Shown here one piece after another: positions 1 to 5,214 of a stretch of DNA of 5,214 bases. The stretch comes from Terriglobia bacterium (GTDB taxonomy: Bacteria > Acidobacteriota > Terriglobia > UBA7540), in contig JASHTR010000232.1 in the NCBI GenBank assembly GCA_030040455.1, positions 1 through 5,214 of the forward strand, in the 5' to 3' direction. The notes below the pieces were generated by a model that did no database searches, was not told where the DNA came from, and saw only the letters and a list, made by a program, of their open reading frames with translations. The first letter of the stretch is position 1. Every line of letters begins with the position of its first letter. The translations under genes were made by a program, and so were the position numbers.

Positions 1-315
1 GTGCATCAACTCGGGCGCGCGAATGACGTCTCCGCCGAAGGCTTGCCCGATGGCCTGGTGGCCGAGGCAGACTCCCAGAATCGGAATTATCCCGGCAAAG
101 TTTGTGATGACGTCCAGGCAGATGCCCGCTTCCGTAGGAGTCTTGGGGCCCGGCGAAATCACAATGCGTTCGGGAGCCTGTTTGGAAATGCCCTCCACGG
201 TCGTCTGGTCGTTACGAACAACCTCCAGGTCAGCGCCGAGTTCCCCGAGGTATTGAACCAGGTTGTAGGTAAAGGAGTCGTAGTTGTCGATGATGAGAAC
301 CATCTCTACTGGCAT
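1..315 (-). CDS. trpG: Anthranilate synthase / aminodeoxychorismate synthase component II (glutamine amidotransferase), N-terminal part, cut at the window edge
   Basis: Class I glutamine amidotransferase subunit. It releases ammonia from glutamine for the chorismate-using partner: TrpE (tryptophan synthesis) or PabB (folate synthesis). In many bacteria one protein serves both. The minus-strand frame is open for 105 codons and leaves the window at base 1. Visible are the family start [20 protein letters not shown] (residues 7-26), the ISPGP block (53-57), and the nucleophile elbow [15 protein letters not shown] (81-95) with catalytic Cys83. The His/Glu of the triad would lie beyond the edge. 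Two starts are possible. ATG at 315 has a GGAA about 7 nt upstream. ATG at 303 gives the usual family N-terminus ([11 protein letters not shown]) but has no spaced ribosome site. An in-frame stop at 331-333 limits the 5' end. The gene diverges from the esterase at 572. The family is certain; trpG versus pabA cannot be decided here. Confidence 0.93.
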   Translation of the reverse strand, partial: MPVEMVLIIDNYDSFTYNLVQYLGELGADLEVVRNDQTTVEGISKQAPERIVISPGPKTPTEAGICLDVITNFAGIIPILGVCLGHQAIGQAFGGDVIRAPELMH

Positions 316-359
316 TATACTGTTCCGGCATTATAAATTCGCTATCATCCGAGGATGAT
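314..359 (-). promoter_or_regulatory. Candidate trpG promoter region with palindromic operator-like site
   Basis: Read on the minus strand, two perfect TATAAT hexamers lie at 335-330 and 319-314, just ahead of and overlapping the possible trpG starts. The upstream one would place transcription start near 323. A palindrome, ATCATCC-GA-GGATGAT (344-359), covers where a -35 box for that hexamer would sit, and no good TTGACA match is present. This arrangement (activator or repressor site over a poor -35) is a hypothesis; only the hexamers and the palindrome are directly visible. Confidence 0.4.
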
Positions 360-443
360 GATCTAACCGGTTGCTGAAGGGCGTCTCCGCGCTGTGTCGT
401 TCCGACCCGGAGCGGAGAAGGCGTGAAAAAATTAACATCCTCT

Positions 444-546
444 CGCAAAGACGCCAAGACAAATTGAAAGTTCAAAATCGGGAGGCGAAAGTTTGCAAGG
501 ATAAGTCCTTTAACTTTTGACTTTCAACTTGTTTTTCGGCTTTGTG
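444..546. repeat. Long imperfect inverted repeat in the divergent spacer
   Basis: The left arm, 444-477, pairs imperfectly with the right arm, 515-546. The best block is TTGAAAGTTCAAAA (464-477) against TTTTGACTTTCAA (515-527), differing by one base. The pairing continues outward with CGCAAAG (444-450) against the complement of CTTTGTG (540-546). The loop is 478-514. It sits just upstream of the esterase gene and could form a hairpin in its leader, or be a dispersed intergenic palindrome. No coding frame with recognisable content lies here. The rest of the 316-571 spacer shows nothing further I can name. Confidence 0.6.
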
Positions 547-571
547 GCTTAACCCGCAAAGGTGAGGGTAG

Positions 572-1738
572 ATGATGAACCTGCTTTTGAGAAGAGCGCT
601 GCCGTTTGTGGTGATGGCTGCATGGGGAATCATCCTCTTCGGCTGTGCCGGATCCGGTAGCATGACTGCCAGACGGCCCGGTGACGCTCCGGCAAGTGGT
701 TCTCTGCAAGATTATCCGGGCGGGACCGTAGTTGAGCCGGACAATCCAAACATCCGCTATATCGGCCATTGGGACGAAACTCGCCTTGCCCAGTCGGCCA
801 CGACCGCCAATTCCGGGTCGCGGATCGTCGCCTCGTTTACGGGCCACCATCTCTACGGCCTCTTTGACACGCAGGGGATTACCAACCCTGCCCAGATCTA
901 TATGTCGATTGACGGCGGGAAGCCCGTGCTTTTCAAGCTTAATGCCCGGATTGAGAGCTTCACCCCGGCGAAGCTTAAGGGAGATCGGCATAACGTCGAG
1001 ATCACCGTCAAAGACGTGGATGAGAGGGCCAACCGATGGGTTCCATCCCTCGCGTCGGCAGTTGTTTTTAAGGGGTTTATCCTGGATTCTGGCGCCAAGA
1101 TGCTGCCCCTCCCGCCTCCAGGGAGCATCCGGATGGAATTCTATGGAGATTCCATCACGCAGGGCGTCCGGGCTCTCTCCATGGCGCTCGGCCCGGACGG
1201 CTCCGACGCAACCAAGGACTTTGCCTTCCTCGCTGCGATGGCTTTTGGCGCGATCTCCAATCAGATTGGGTTTGGTCGCCAGGGCATCATTCGGCCCGGC
1301 AATGGTCGAGTGCCGCCAGCCCCGCAATCCTTTGGATGGAATTTTCAAGGGTCCCGGGCCGACCCCTCGTTTATACCTCAAGTCGTCGTCGTGAACCAGG
1401 GAACGAACGACCAGATGTACCCCTCTGCGCAATTCCGCCCGGCCTATCGCAATTACATCGCCGCGATCCGCAAAGCCTATCCGGATGCAACTATTCTTTG
1501 CATGAGACCGTTTGGCGGCTTTCACGAGAAGGACATTCGCGCTGCGGTCCAGGCCTTGGCCGATCGGAAGATCATTTATGTCGATACGACAGGTTGGCTG
1601 AGCAATTCTGATTATACGGACGGAATCCATCCGAATGCCGAAGGGCACCTTAAAGCGGCGGAGAAGCTGGTCGCTTTTATCGAAGCGCACGCCAAGCTGA
1701 AGGCAGTTCGAAACGTTCACCGGCCGTGGTGGGAATGA
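572..1738 (+). CDS. SGNH/GDSL hydrolase lipoprotein, carbohydrate esterase family 2-like
   Basis: Probable extracytoplasmic carbohydrate O-acyl (acetyl) esterase of 388 residues. Residues 1-25 form a lipoprotein signal with a lipobox ending LFGC, so Cys25 would be lipidated and the protein tethered to a membrane. Residues of about 55-180 look like the beta-sandwich domain placed before the catalytic domain in CE2 acetylxylan esterases. The SGNH domain follows: block I YGDSITQG (191-198, nucleophile Ser194), a block II-like glycine in GFGRQG (233-238), block III QGTND (276-280, oxyanion Asn279), and block V DGIHPNAEGH (350-359, Asp350/His353). All core catalytic positions are present. The ribosome site GGTGAGGG (561-568) favours the second ATG (575) in spacing, but 572 is equally plausible. 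The gene is followed by a structured 147-bp spacer before the PIG-L gene. The family is firm; the CE2 assignment and the substrate are inferred. Confidence 0.88.
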   Translation: MMNLLLRRALPFVVMAAWGIILFGCAGSGSMTARRPGDAPASGSLQDYPGGTVVEPDNPNIRYIGHWDETRLAQSATTANSGSRIVASFTGHHLYGLFDTQGITNPAQIYMSIDGGKPVLFKLNARIESFTPAKLKGDRHNVEITVKDVDERANRWVPSLASAVVFKGFILDSGAKMLPLPPPGSIRMEFYGDSITQGVRALSMALGPDGSDATKDFAFLAAMAFGAISNQIGFGRQGIIRPGNGRVPPAPQSFGWNFQGSRADPSFIPQVVVVNQGTNDQMYPSAQFRPAYRNYIAAIRKAYPDATILCMRPFGGFHEKDIRAAVQALADRKIIYVDTTGWLSNSDYTDGIHPNAEGHLKAAEKLVAFIEAHAKLKAVRNVHRPWWE

Positions 1739-1756
1739 GGCAATATTCTATTAACT

Positions 1757-1850
1757 GAGGATTACCAATGATAGTGACAACAAGCGCGGTAGCGGCGGCC
1801 TGTGGTCGCCGGTCTTTGAGAAAAGGGTGTCACTATAATTGGTACTCCTC
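1757..1850. repeat. 94-bp nested inverted repeat between esterase and deacetylase genes
   Basis: Left arm 1757-1781 and right arm 1826-1850 are 25-bp inverted repeats matching at 22 of 25 positions, including ACCAAT and ATAGTGACA blocks. Inside is a second hairpin: CGGCGGCC (1793-1800) pairs with GGTCGCCG (1804-1811), one G-T pair included, around a TGT loop. No open reading frame of note lies within it. There is no run of T after the right arm, so it is not a standard intrinsic terminator. The right arm carries a TATAAT (1834-1839) that could serve the downstream gene, but no -35 match is seen. It resembles a dispersed palindromic element (REP or MITE type); copy number is unknown. Confidence 0.75.
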
Positions 1851-1875
1851 TGTAGGATGAAATTTAAACACGATC

Positions 1876-1881
1876 AGGAGG
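1876..1881 (+). promoter_or_regulatory. Strong ribosome binding site for the PIG-L gene
   Basis: A perfect AGGAGG stands 4 nt before the ATG at 1886. It fixes the start codon and is the strongest ribosome site in the window. Confidence 0.85.
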
Positions 1882-1885
1882 AACG

Positions 1886-2893
1886 ATGAAACGGCGAGAG
1901 TTGATTGAAGGAGCGCTTCTTGGCGGCGCGTTGACGGGTTCGGGCTTGAACGCTTTCGGGCAATCTCCTGCCGGGCATCAACCCCAGGAAGCCAGTTTCA
2001 CGCGCAAGGGCGAGGTGGTGATTGAGCGGGCGGTTCCAGGCAAGCCCCACGCCGGCAAAGTGCTGGCTGCCATTCAGCCCCACGCGGACGACGTTCCGCT
2101 TTTTGCCGGCGGCTTGGTGGCCAAGCTGATTGCTGAAGGCTACACCGGCTACCTGATCCGAACCACGAATGACGAGATGACCGGCGGTGGCAGTCGCGGG
2201 GAAGGCGTACTGCACAACGAGCAGGATAACGAAGCTGTCGCCCGGGCGCTCGGCCTGAAGAAGACCTACGATCTTTCCTATCGCAATCATCGCCTCGATG
2301 CACCTTCGCCCCAGGATTTCAAAGGCCGGCTCATCTTGTTGTTTCGCCTGCTTCAGGTGGACACCATTGTCTCCTACGACCATTGGGGACTTTACGAGGA
2401 AAACCCCGACCATTATGTGACGGCAGCCGTTGTCGAATCCGCCGGTTGGATGGCGGGGATGAGCAAAGACTATCCGGAACAGCTTGAAGCAGGATTGAAG
2501 CCGCACGGGGTGAAGGAGAAATATTATTTCGCCCGGGGGCCACAAATTGCGAACCGGGTCGTGGACATCAGCGGGACCATCGATCGGAAGGTGGAATCCA
2601 TCCGCGCCGTCGCGACGCAGGGGCCTGGCGGAGAGAACGGCGCGCGGCTACGCGCTAGGCTTGCCGCCCGGCGCTTGCGGCTTCCTATTCTCGGGAACGA
2701 TGATGAGACGGCCAACCGCAATTACATCAAACACGTTGTCCTCGACCTCGATTCGCTCCACGAGCGCGCGGTGCCTTCGGATAAGGAGGTGGGCGCACCT
2801 TACGGATTCGAATGGGCGGAGCGATTCCGGTATATTGGTCCTTACGCATCGCGGCTTGAGGACTACGTCTCAAGGAACGCTGTACGAATTTAA
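1886..2893 (+). CDS. Exported PIG-L/LmbE family zinc-dependent deacetylase
   Basis: A 335-residue PIG-L (LmbE-like) protein. The family removes N-acetyl groups from sugars, as in GlcNAc-PI de-N-acetylase and MshB. Residues 1-26 look like a Tat-type leader: KRR at 2-4, then a small-residue stretch rich in Gly, Ala and Leu, ending near AFGQ. The metal-site motif is IQPHADD (63-69), where His66 and Asp69 match family zinc ligands and Asp68 the catalytic-base position. NPDHYVTAA (173-181) supplies the third ligand, His176. After it the chain keeps family-like features: DRKVESIRAVATQ (233-245), LPILGNDDETANRNYIK (266-282) and a terminal FRYIGPY (314-320), so the C-terminus appears intact. The start is set by AGGAGG at 1876. 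The gene lies between two structured spacers, so it may be its own transcript. The family is clear; the substrate is unknown. A leader on this usually cytosolic fold suggests an envelope or extracellular glycan substrate. Confidence 0.9.
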   Translation: MKRRELIEGALLGGALTGSGLNAFGQSPAGHQPQEASFTRKGEVVIERAVPGKPHAGKVLAAIQPHADDVPLFAGGLVAKLIAEGYTGYLIRTTNDEMTGGGSRGEGVLHNEQDNEAVARALGLKKTYDLSYRNHRLDAPSPQDFKGRLILLFRLLQVDTIVSYDHWGLYEENPDHYVTAAVVESAGWMAGMSKDYPEQLEAGLKPHGVKEKYYFARGPQIANRVVDISGTIDRKVESIRAVATQGPGGENGARLRARLAARRLRLPILGNDDETANRNYIKHVVLDLDSLHERAVPSDKEVGAPYGFEWAERFRYIGPYASRLEDYVSRNAVRI

Positions 2894-2925
2894 CGGGTAC
2901 CGTGGCCGGGAGTTTGCAGCGGGTA

Positions 2926-3008
2926 GCCATCACGGTCAAGGTCGTTCTGACCGTGGGCTTGGCCTTACGGGAACTGCCCACGGTCAATCACAAGACGATT
3001 GACCGTGG
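2926..3008 (+). promoter_or_regulatory. Tandem hairpins with mutually exclusive pairing ahead of the barrel-protein gene
   Basis: An 8-mer, CACGGTCA, and its complement alternate four times: 2931-2938, 2948-2955, 2979-2986 and 3000-3007. Arms 1 and 2 pair (8 bp, plus GCC/GGC at the base after a 2-nt bulge, 2926-2958). Arms 3 and 4 pair perfectly for 12 bp (2978-2989 with 2997-3008, 7-nt loop). Arms 2 and 3 also pair perfectly for 11 bp (2948-2958 with 2976-2986, 17-nt loop), which excludes both other hairpins. This is the topology of an attenuator-like switch. However, no leader peptide or T run is visible, so it may instead be a dispersed palindrome or a run of protein sites. The last arm ends 18 bp before the next ATG. 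Confidence 0.55.
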
Positions 3009-3026
3009 CGATCGCTGCGGGGAGCT

Positions 3027-3980
3027 ATGATGGATAGGATGGATGACTCGATCGCGCCAGTGGGCTGCAATACACGCCGTCGATGGCGAGGGTTGTGTTT
3101 CGTAGAGGCTCTGATTTTTACGGCCGCCCTGGCTCAGGGCTCTGCTCTGAATCACATCCCGGATTGGCATGCGATGGGAGCGGTGCCGTGCGCCTGGGGA
3201 AATCCTCTCCGCGGGCCGGACAATGCGCTTGATGTGAGCGCGACCATCCGGGACTTGTTGGAAAATGGCTTTAATTGTTATGTCCTGGTGATTGAAAGCG
3301 CGCCACCCAACTCATTTAAAGATTTCCAGCGGCTGCTTCCGGCGGCACAATCTGCGGGCGTCTCGGTGTGGGCGGCGCTGATTCCCCCGAGCGAGGCGCG
3401 AGAATTCGGGGGTTCGCAGCCTTACCAGGGGAATTACGTGGAGTGGATGAAGGCGCTGGGCCGGCTCTCGCGCAAATATTCGGCGCTGCGTGGCGTCAAT
3501 ATTGACGATTATCTCAGTGGCATCAGCGCGAAGACGTTTACCCGGCCTTATACCTGCCGCCTTTACGAGGCCAAACAACAGGCGAACCCAAACCTTCTTT
3601 TTGCCCCGACAATTTACGAGTTGGACGCGGACGTGGCGAACCGCCTCGCGGGCTGCGTGGATGGAGTTTGGCTCTGGTGGACTAACCTGGAGGGCAACAA
3701 CAGCATGAGAAGCCTCCTCGAAGACGGCCGCTCGGTGGTCTCGGGCCGTTTTCCGGTTTATTCCGGCGTCTACGCCCATTCAACCTCCTGGCACAAACAA
3801 GGCCCGCCCGAACCGCGCATCCTGAGAGGAGCTTTAGAGATTGCCTGCCGGTATTCGGACGGCGCGATCATCTGGAATCTCCCGCTCGGACCGAAATCAA
3901 GTGAGAATCCGCTGCTCGGCGTCGCTCGTACTTTCCGGCAAGGCGGTTCGGCCGATCTGGCGGGGAAATGCGGAATGTAA
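3027..3980 (+). CDS. Secreted protein with probable (beta/alpha)8 glycosidase-like fold, function unassigned
   Basis: I do not recognise a named family with confidence. The 317-residue product has a basic N-region (RRRWR, 18-22), a hydrophobic stretch (23-36) and a likely cleavage near AQGSA (36-40), so it is probably exported. The mature part repeats strand-like segments spaced as in a TIM barrel: NCYVLVIE (83-90), VSVWAALIPP (112-121), LRGVNIDDYL (154-163), LLFAPTIY (190-197), VDGVWLWW (211-218), FPVYSGVYAHS (242-252) and GAIIWNLPL (280-288). Asp160/Asp161 after the fourth strand are placed where many glycosidases carry an acidic residue. The aromatic WLWW, near YSGVYAH, would suit sugar binding. 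GGGGAG (3019-3024) fits the second ATG (3030) slightly better than 3027; an ATG at 3039 is also possible. The Nudix gene starts 10 bp after the stop, so the two are probably co-transcribed. The glycosidase role is inference from fold pattern only. Confidence 0.7.
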   Translation: MMDRMDDSIAPVGCNTRRRWRGLCFVEALIFTAALAQGSALNHIPDWHAMGAVPCAWGNPLRGPDNALDVSATIRDLLENGFNCYVLVIESAPPNSFKDFQRLLPAAQSAGVSVWAALIPPSEAREFGGSQPYQGNYVEWMKALGRLSRKYSALRGVNIDDYLSGISAKTFTRPYTCRLYEAKQQANPNLLFAPTIYELDADVANRLAGCVDGVWLWWTNLEGNNSMRSLLEDGRSVVSGRFPVYSGVYAHSTSWHKQGPPEPRILRGALEIACRYSDGAIIWNLPLGPKSSENPLLGVARTFRQGGSADLAGKCGM

Positions 3981-3990
3981 AGGCAAACCT

Positions 3991-4395
3991 TTGATCGATG
4001 GAAAGCCCATCCTGGTTGCGGCAGGCATTTTTATCAAGGGCGACCGCGTTCTGATTTGTCAACGCCATCATTCCGATCCTTACGGCTTGCAATGGGAGTT
4101 TCCCGGCGGCAAAGTCGAGCCAGGCGAGAGCTTCCAGGATTCCCTTCGCAGGGAGCTCAGCGAAGAGCTAGCCGTTAAGGTAGAAATTGGCGGGGAGGTT
4201 TTCAGGCTTCGGCATCGTTACCCCGACCGATACGTCGAAGTGGCATTCTTTGCCATCCCTGCTTACCGGGGCGAAATCCGCAACCACGTTTTCGAGGCCG
4301 TGGAGTGGGTTGCGCGAGCGAAGCTGAACGAATATCCGTTCCTGGAGGCGGATCACGAAGTGGTGAATCGTATTGCGCGAGGTGAACTTGTCTGA
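3991..4395 (+). CDS. MutT-like Nudix hydrolase (TTG start)
   Basis: A 134-residue cytosolic Nudix hydrolase. The family cleaves nucleoside diphosphates linked to another group, and the closest type is MutT-like NTP pyrophosphohydrolase. The Nudix box runs from Gly40 to Val62: GKVEPGE (40-46), seven residues, then REL-S-EE-L (54-60). The metal-binding glutamates Glu55, Glu58 and Glu59 are present. The usual Gly near the end is Ala61, a common variant. Typical N-terminal features are VAAGIFIKGDRVLICQR (9-25) and WEFPGG (35-40). The chosen start is TTG at 3991. It gives a normal MutT length, has AAAGG at 3979-3983 upstream, and clears the preceding gene's stop by 10 bp. The same frame stays open upstream to a TTG at 3841 and has a GTG at 3901, but that part overlaps the preceding gene and has no family similarity that I can see. 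Substrate (oxidised dGTP or another nucleotide) is undetermined. Confidence 0.9.
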   Translation: MIDGKPILVAAGIFIKGDRVLICQRHHSDPYGLQWEFPGGKVEPGESFQDSLRRELSEELAVKVEIGGEVFRLRHRYPDRYVEVAFFAIPAYRGEIRNHVFEAVEWVARAKLNEYPFLEADHEVVNRIARGELV

Positions 4396-5214
4396 TTGCG
4401 GGCGTTTCCATGTCCTCAGGTGGATCATCCTTCCCGCCATCCTCACCTTCTTCTTTCTGGTCACTGTGTCGGACAGTGGCCAAGTTGAAACCGTTCCAGG
4501 AACTCCAACCCAATATGTTTGGGTCGACCGGCTGCGCTTGGGAGGTCATCTGGCGCTCAACTATTCACCCGCAGGCGCTTTTTCACCGGACAGCTCGATG
4601 CTGGCAGTGGTGGAAAAGGAGAGAGTGGCGCTGGTTGATCCCGGCGATGGACACGTCGAGAAAATGCTGCGGCCTCGCATCCCAGGCATTACCGACCTTG
4701 AAATCCAATCTGCAAATTTTGTCTCGCCGACCCGCCTTTATATTCTCGCCAACGGGCTTGTGGAATCGCGGAAGCGCGGCAATGCTCCTGGAGCGCCTGA
4801 GCTTGGCTTTCAATGGGACCTCCAGCAGCAGGCCATTTCCGGCAAGGTAAGCGCGATCGGGGTTGGAGGCGGGTTTCTGCCTGTCCGCTATTTCCCGCGC
4901 ATCGGCTACCTCGCGCTCTATAAGGACGGTACGTTCACCGTTTGGAATCCTTTGACCGGACGCGGGGGAATCATCAAGCTTCCCCGGCTCATCAACGCCC
5001 CGCGACTTTTCCAGTTTTCACCCGACGGCCACTGGCTTCTCCTGGCGCAGATTGAGATGAGCGCCACCCCAAACCCCATCGTCGTCCAACTCAAAGATCG
5101 TACGTTCATCAACGCTCTCGCGGGCCATCACGGGCCCGTGCTCGGAATGATGTTCTCGCGCGATGGGAAGAAAGTGCTAACGGCTTGTAGCGACGACACC
5201 GTTCGCATCTATTC
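4382..5214 (+). CDS. WD40-repeat protein with N-terminal membrane segment, partial at the right edge
   Basis: The frame is open from a stop at 4364-4366 to the window end, giving 277 whole codons from the GTG at 4382. Residues 13-29 (RWIILPAILTFFFLVTV) form a signal peptide or membrane anchor, so the rest is likely periplasmic or extracytoplasmic. Beta-propeller blades are visible: AFSPDSSMLAVVEKERVALV (66-85), GYLALYKDGTFTVWNP (175-190), FQFSPDGHWLLLAQ (210-223), and a textbook WD40 blade, AGHHGPVLGMMFSRDGKK (247-264) followed by VLTACSDDTVRIY (265-277), where the window ends. WD40 propellers are protein-interaction scaffolds; no enzymatic domain is seen in this part. The GTG start overlaps the Nudix stop by 14 bp, suggesting translational coupling. 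TTG codons at 4373 and 4388 are alternative starts, and no start has a strong ribosome site. More blades or another domain probably follow beyond the edge. Confidence 0.85.
   Translation, partial: MNLSDCGRFHVLRWIILPAILTFFFLVTVSDSGQVETVPGTPTQYVWVDRLRLGGHLALNYSPAGAFSPDSSMLAVVEKERVALVDPGDGHVEKMLRPRIPGITDLEIQSANFVSPTRLYILANGLVESRKRGNAPGAPELGFQWDLQQQAISGKVSAIGVGGGFLPVRYFPRIGYLALYKDGTFTVWNPLTGRGGIIKLPRLINAPRLFQFSPDGHWLLLAQIEMSATPNPIVVQLKDRTFINALAGHHGPVLGMMFSRDGKKVLTACSDDTVRIY

Noticed and set aside
1..336. Plus-strand open frame across the trpG region
   Set aside because: The minus strand encodes unmistakable TrpG/PabA motifs including the Cys83 elbow; the plus frame is its complement.
230..475. 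Minus-strand frame spanning the trpG 5' end and part of the spacer
   Set aside because: It overlaps trpG in another frame, has low-complexity content and no family features.
517..522. TTGACT as -35 box of the esterase gene
   Set aside because: No acceptable -10 hexamer occurs at 16-18 bp downstream, and the sequence belongs to the inverted repeat arm.
524..1720. 398-codon open frame on the minus strand opposite the esterase gene
   Set aside because: It mirrors the esterase almost exactly, shows no recognisable motif, and is the expected antisense shadow of a GC-rich gene. The plus-strand frame has a complete SGNH catalytic set and a lipobox.
1834..1839. TATAAT as a confident promoter for the PIG-L gene
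   Set aside because: No -35 match lies 16-18 bp upstream, and the hexamer is part of a repeat arm, so it is only noted within the repeat entry.
2547..3002. Plus-strand frame overlapping the PIG-L C-terminus, as a sign of frameshift
   Set aside because: The PIG-L frame itself continues with family-like segments to FRYIGPY, so there is no frameshift. The other frame is Arg/Ser-rich shadow sequence.
2926..3008. Intrinsic terminator for the PIG-L gene
   Set aside because: The stems are strong but no T run follows either hairpin, so the standard intrinsic signature is missing.
2926..3008. CRISPR-like array from the repeated 8-mer
   Set aside because: The repeats are short, alternate in orientation and have irregular spacing, unlike direct CRISPR repeats, and no cas gene is nearby.
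4410..4850. Plus-strand 146-codon frame downstream of the Nudix gene
   Set aside because: The overlapping frame from 4382 stays open to the window end and carries a membrane segment and WD40 blades; this one has neither.

Overview
This window looks like ordinary chromosome from a GC-rich bacterium. The mix is a trpG/pabA-type gene, several exported hydrolases, a PIG-L deacetylase with a Tat-like leader, a WD40 protein with an N-terminal membrane segment, and hairpin-rich intergenic spacers. That is the style of soil Acidobacteriota, with Verrucomicrobiota or a related phylum as alternatives. This placement is inference from gene style only; no phylogenetic marker is complete here.

Layout. 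(1) At the left edge, on the minus strand, lies the N-terminal half of a glutamine amidotransferase of the anthranilate/aminodeoxychorismate synthase component II family (TrpG/PabA), cut by the window. (2) A spacer of about 256 bp separates it from the divergent gene to its right. It holds two TATAAT boxes and a 16-bp palindrome on the trpG side, and a long imperfect inverted repeat (444-546) on the other side. (3) On the plus strand comes an SGNH/GDSL esterase made as a lipoprotein (572-1738), with a carbohydrate esterase family 2-like two-domain layout. (4) The next spacer contains a 94-bp nested inverted repeat (1757-1850). (5) An exported PIG-L/LmbE zinc deacetylase follows (1886-2893). 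(6) Its downstream spacer carries four alternating copies of one 8-mer, giving two tandem hairpins or one mutually exclusive central hairpin (2926-3008). (7) A tight plus-strand cluster closes the window: a secreted protein that reads as an unassigned TIM-barrel glycosidase-like enzyme (3027-3980), a MutT-like Nudix hydrolase starting at a TTG 10 bp later (3991-4395), and a WD40 protein with an N-terminal membrane segment (from 4382, overlapping the Nudix stop by 14 bp and running off the right edge).

How the genes may work together. The two exported deacylases (an O-ester SGNH hydrolase and an N-acetyl-type PIG-L hydrolase) and the glycosidase-like protein could all act on extracellular or envelope glycans. 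The Nudix enzyme would act in the cytosol, and its place between two exported proteins looks like operon packing rather than a shared pathway. No mobile element genes, CRISPR array, tRNA or rRNA were seen. The least explained parts are the structured spacers and the unassigned barrel protein. I saw no clear sign of a wholly new multi-gene system.
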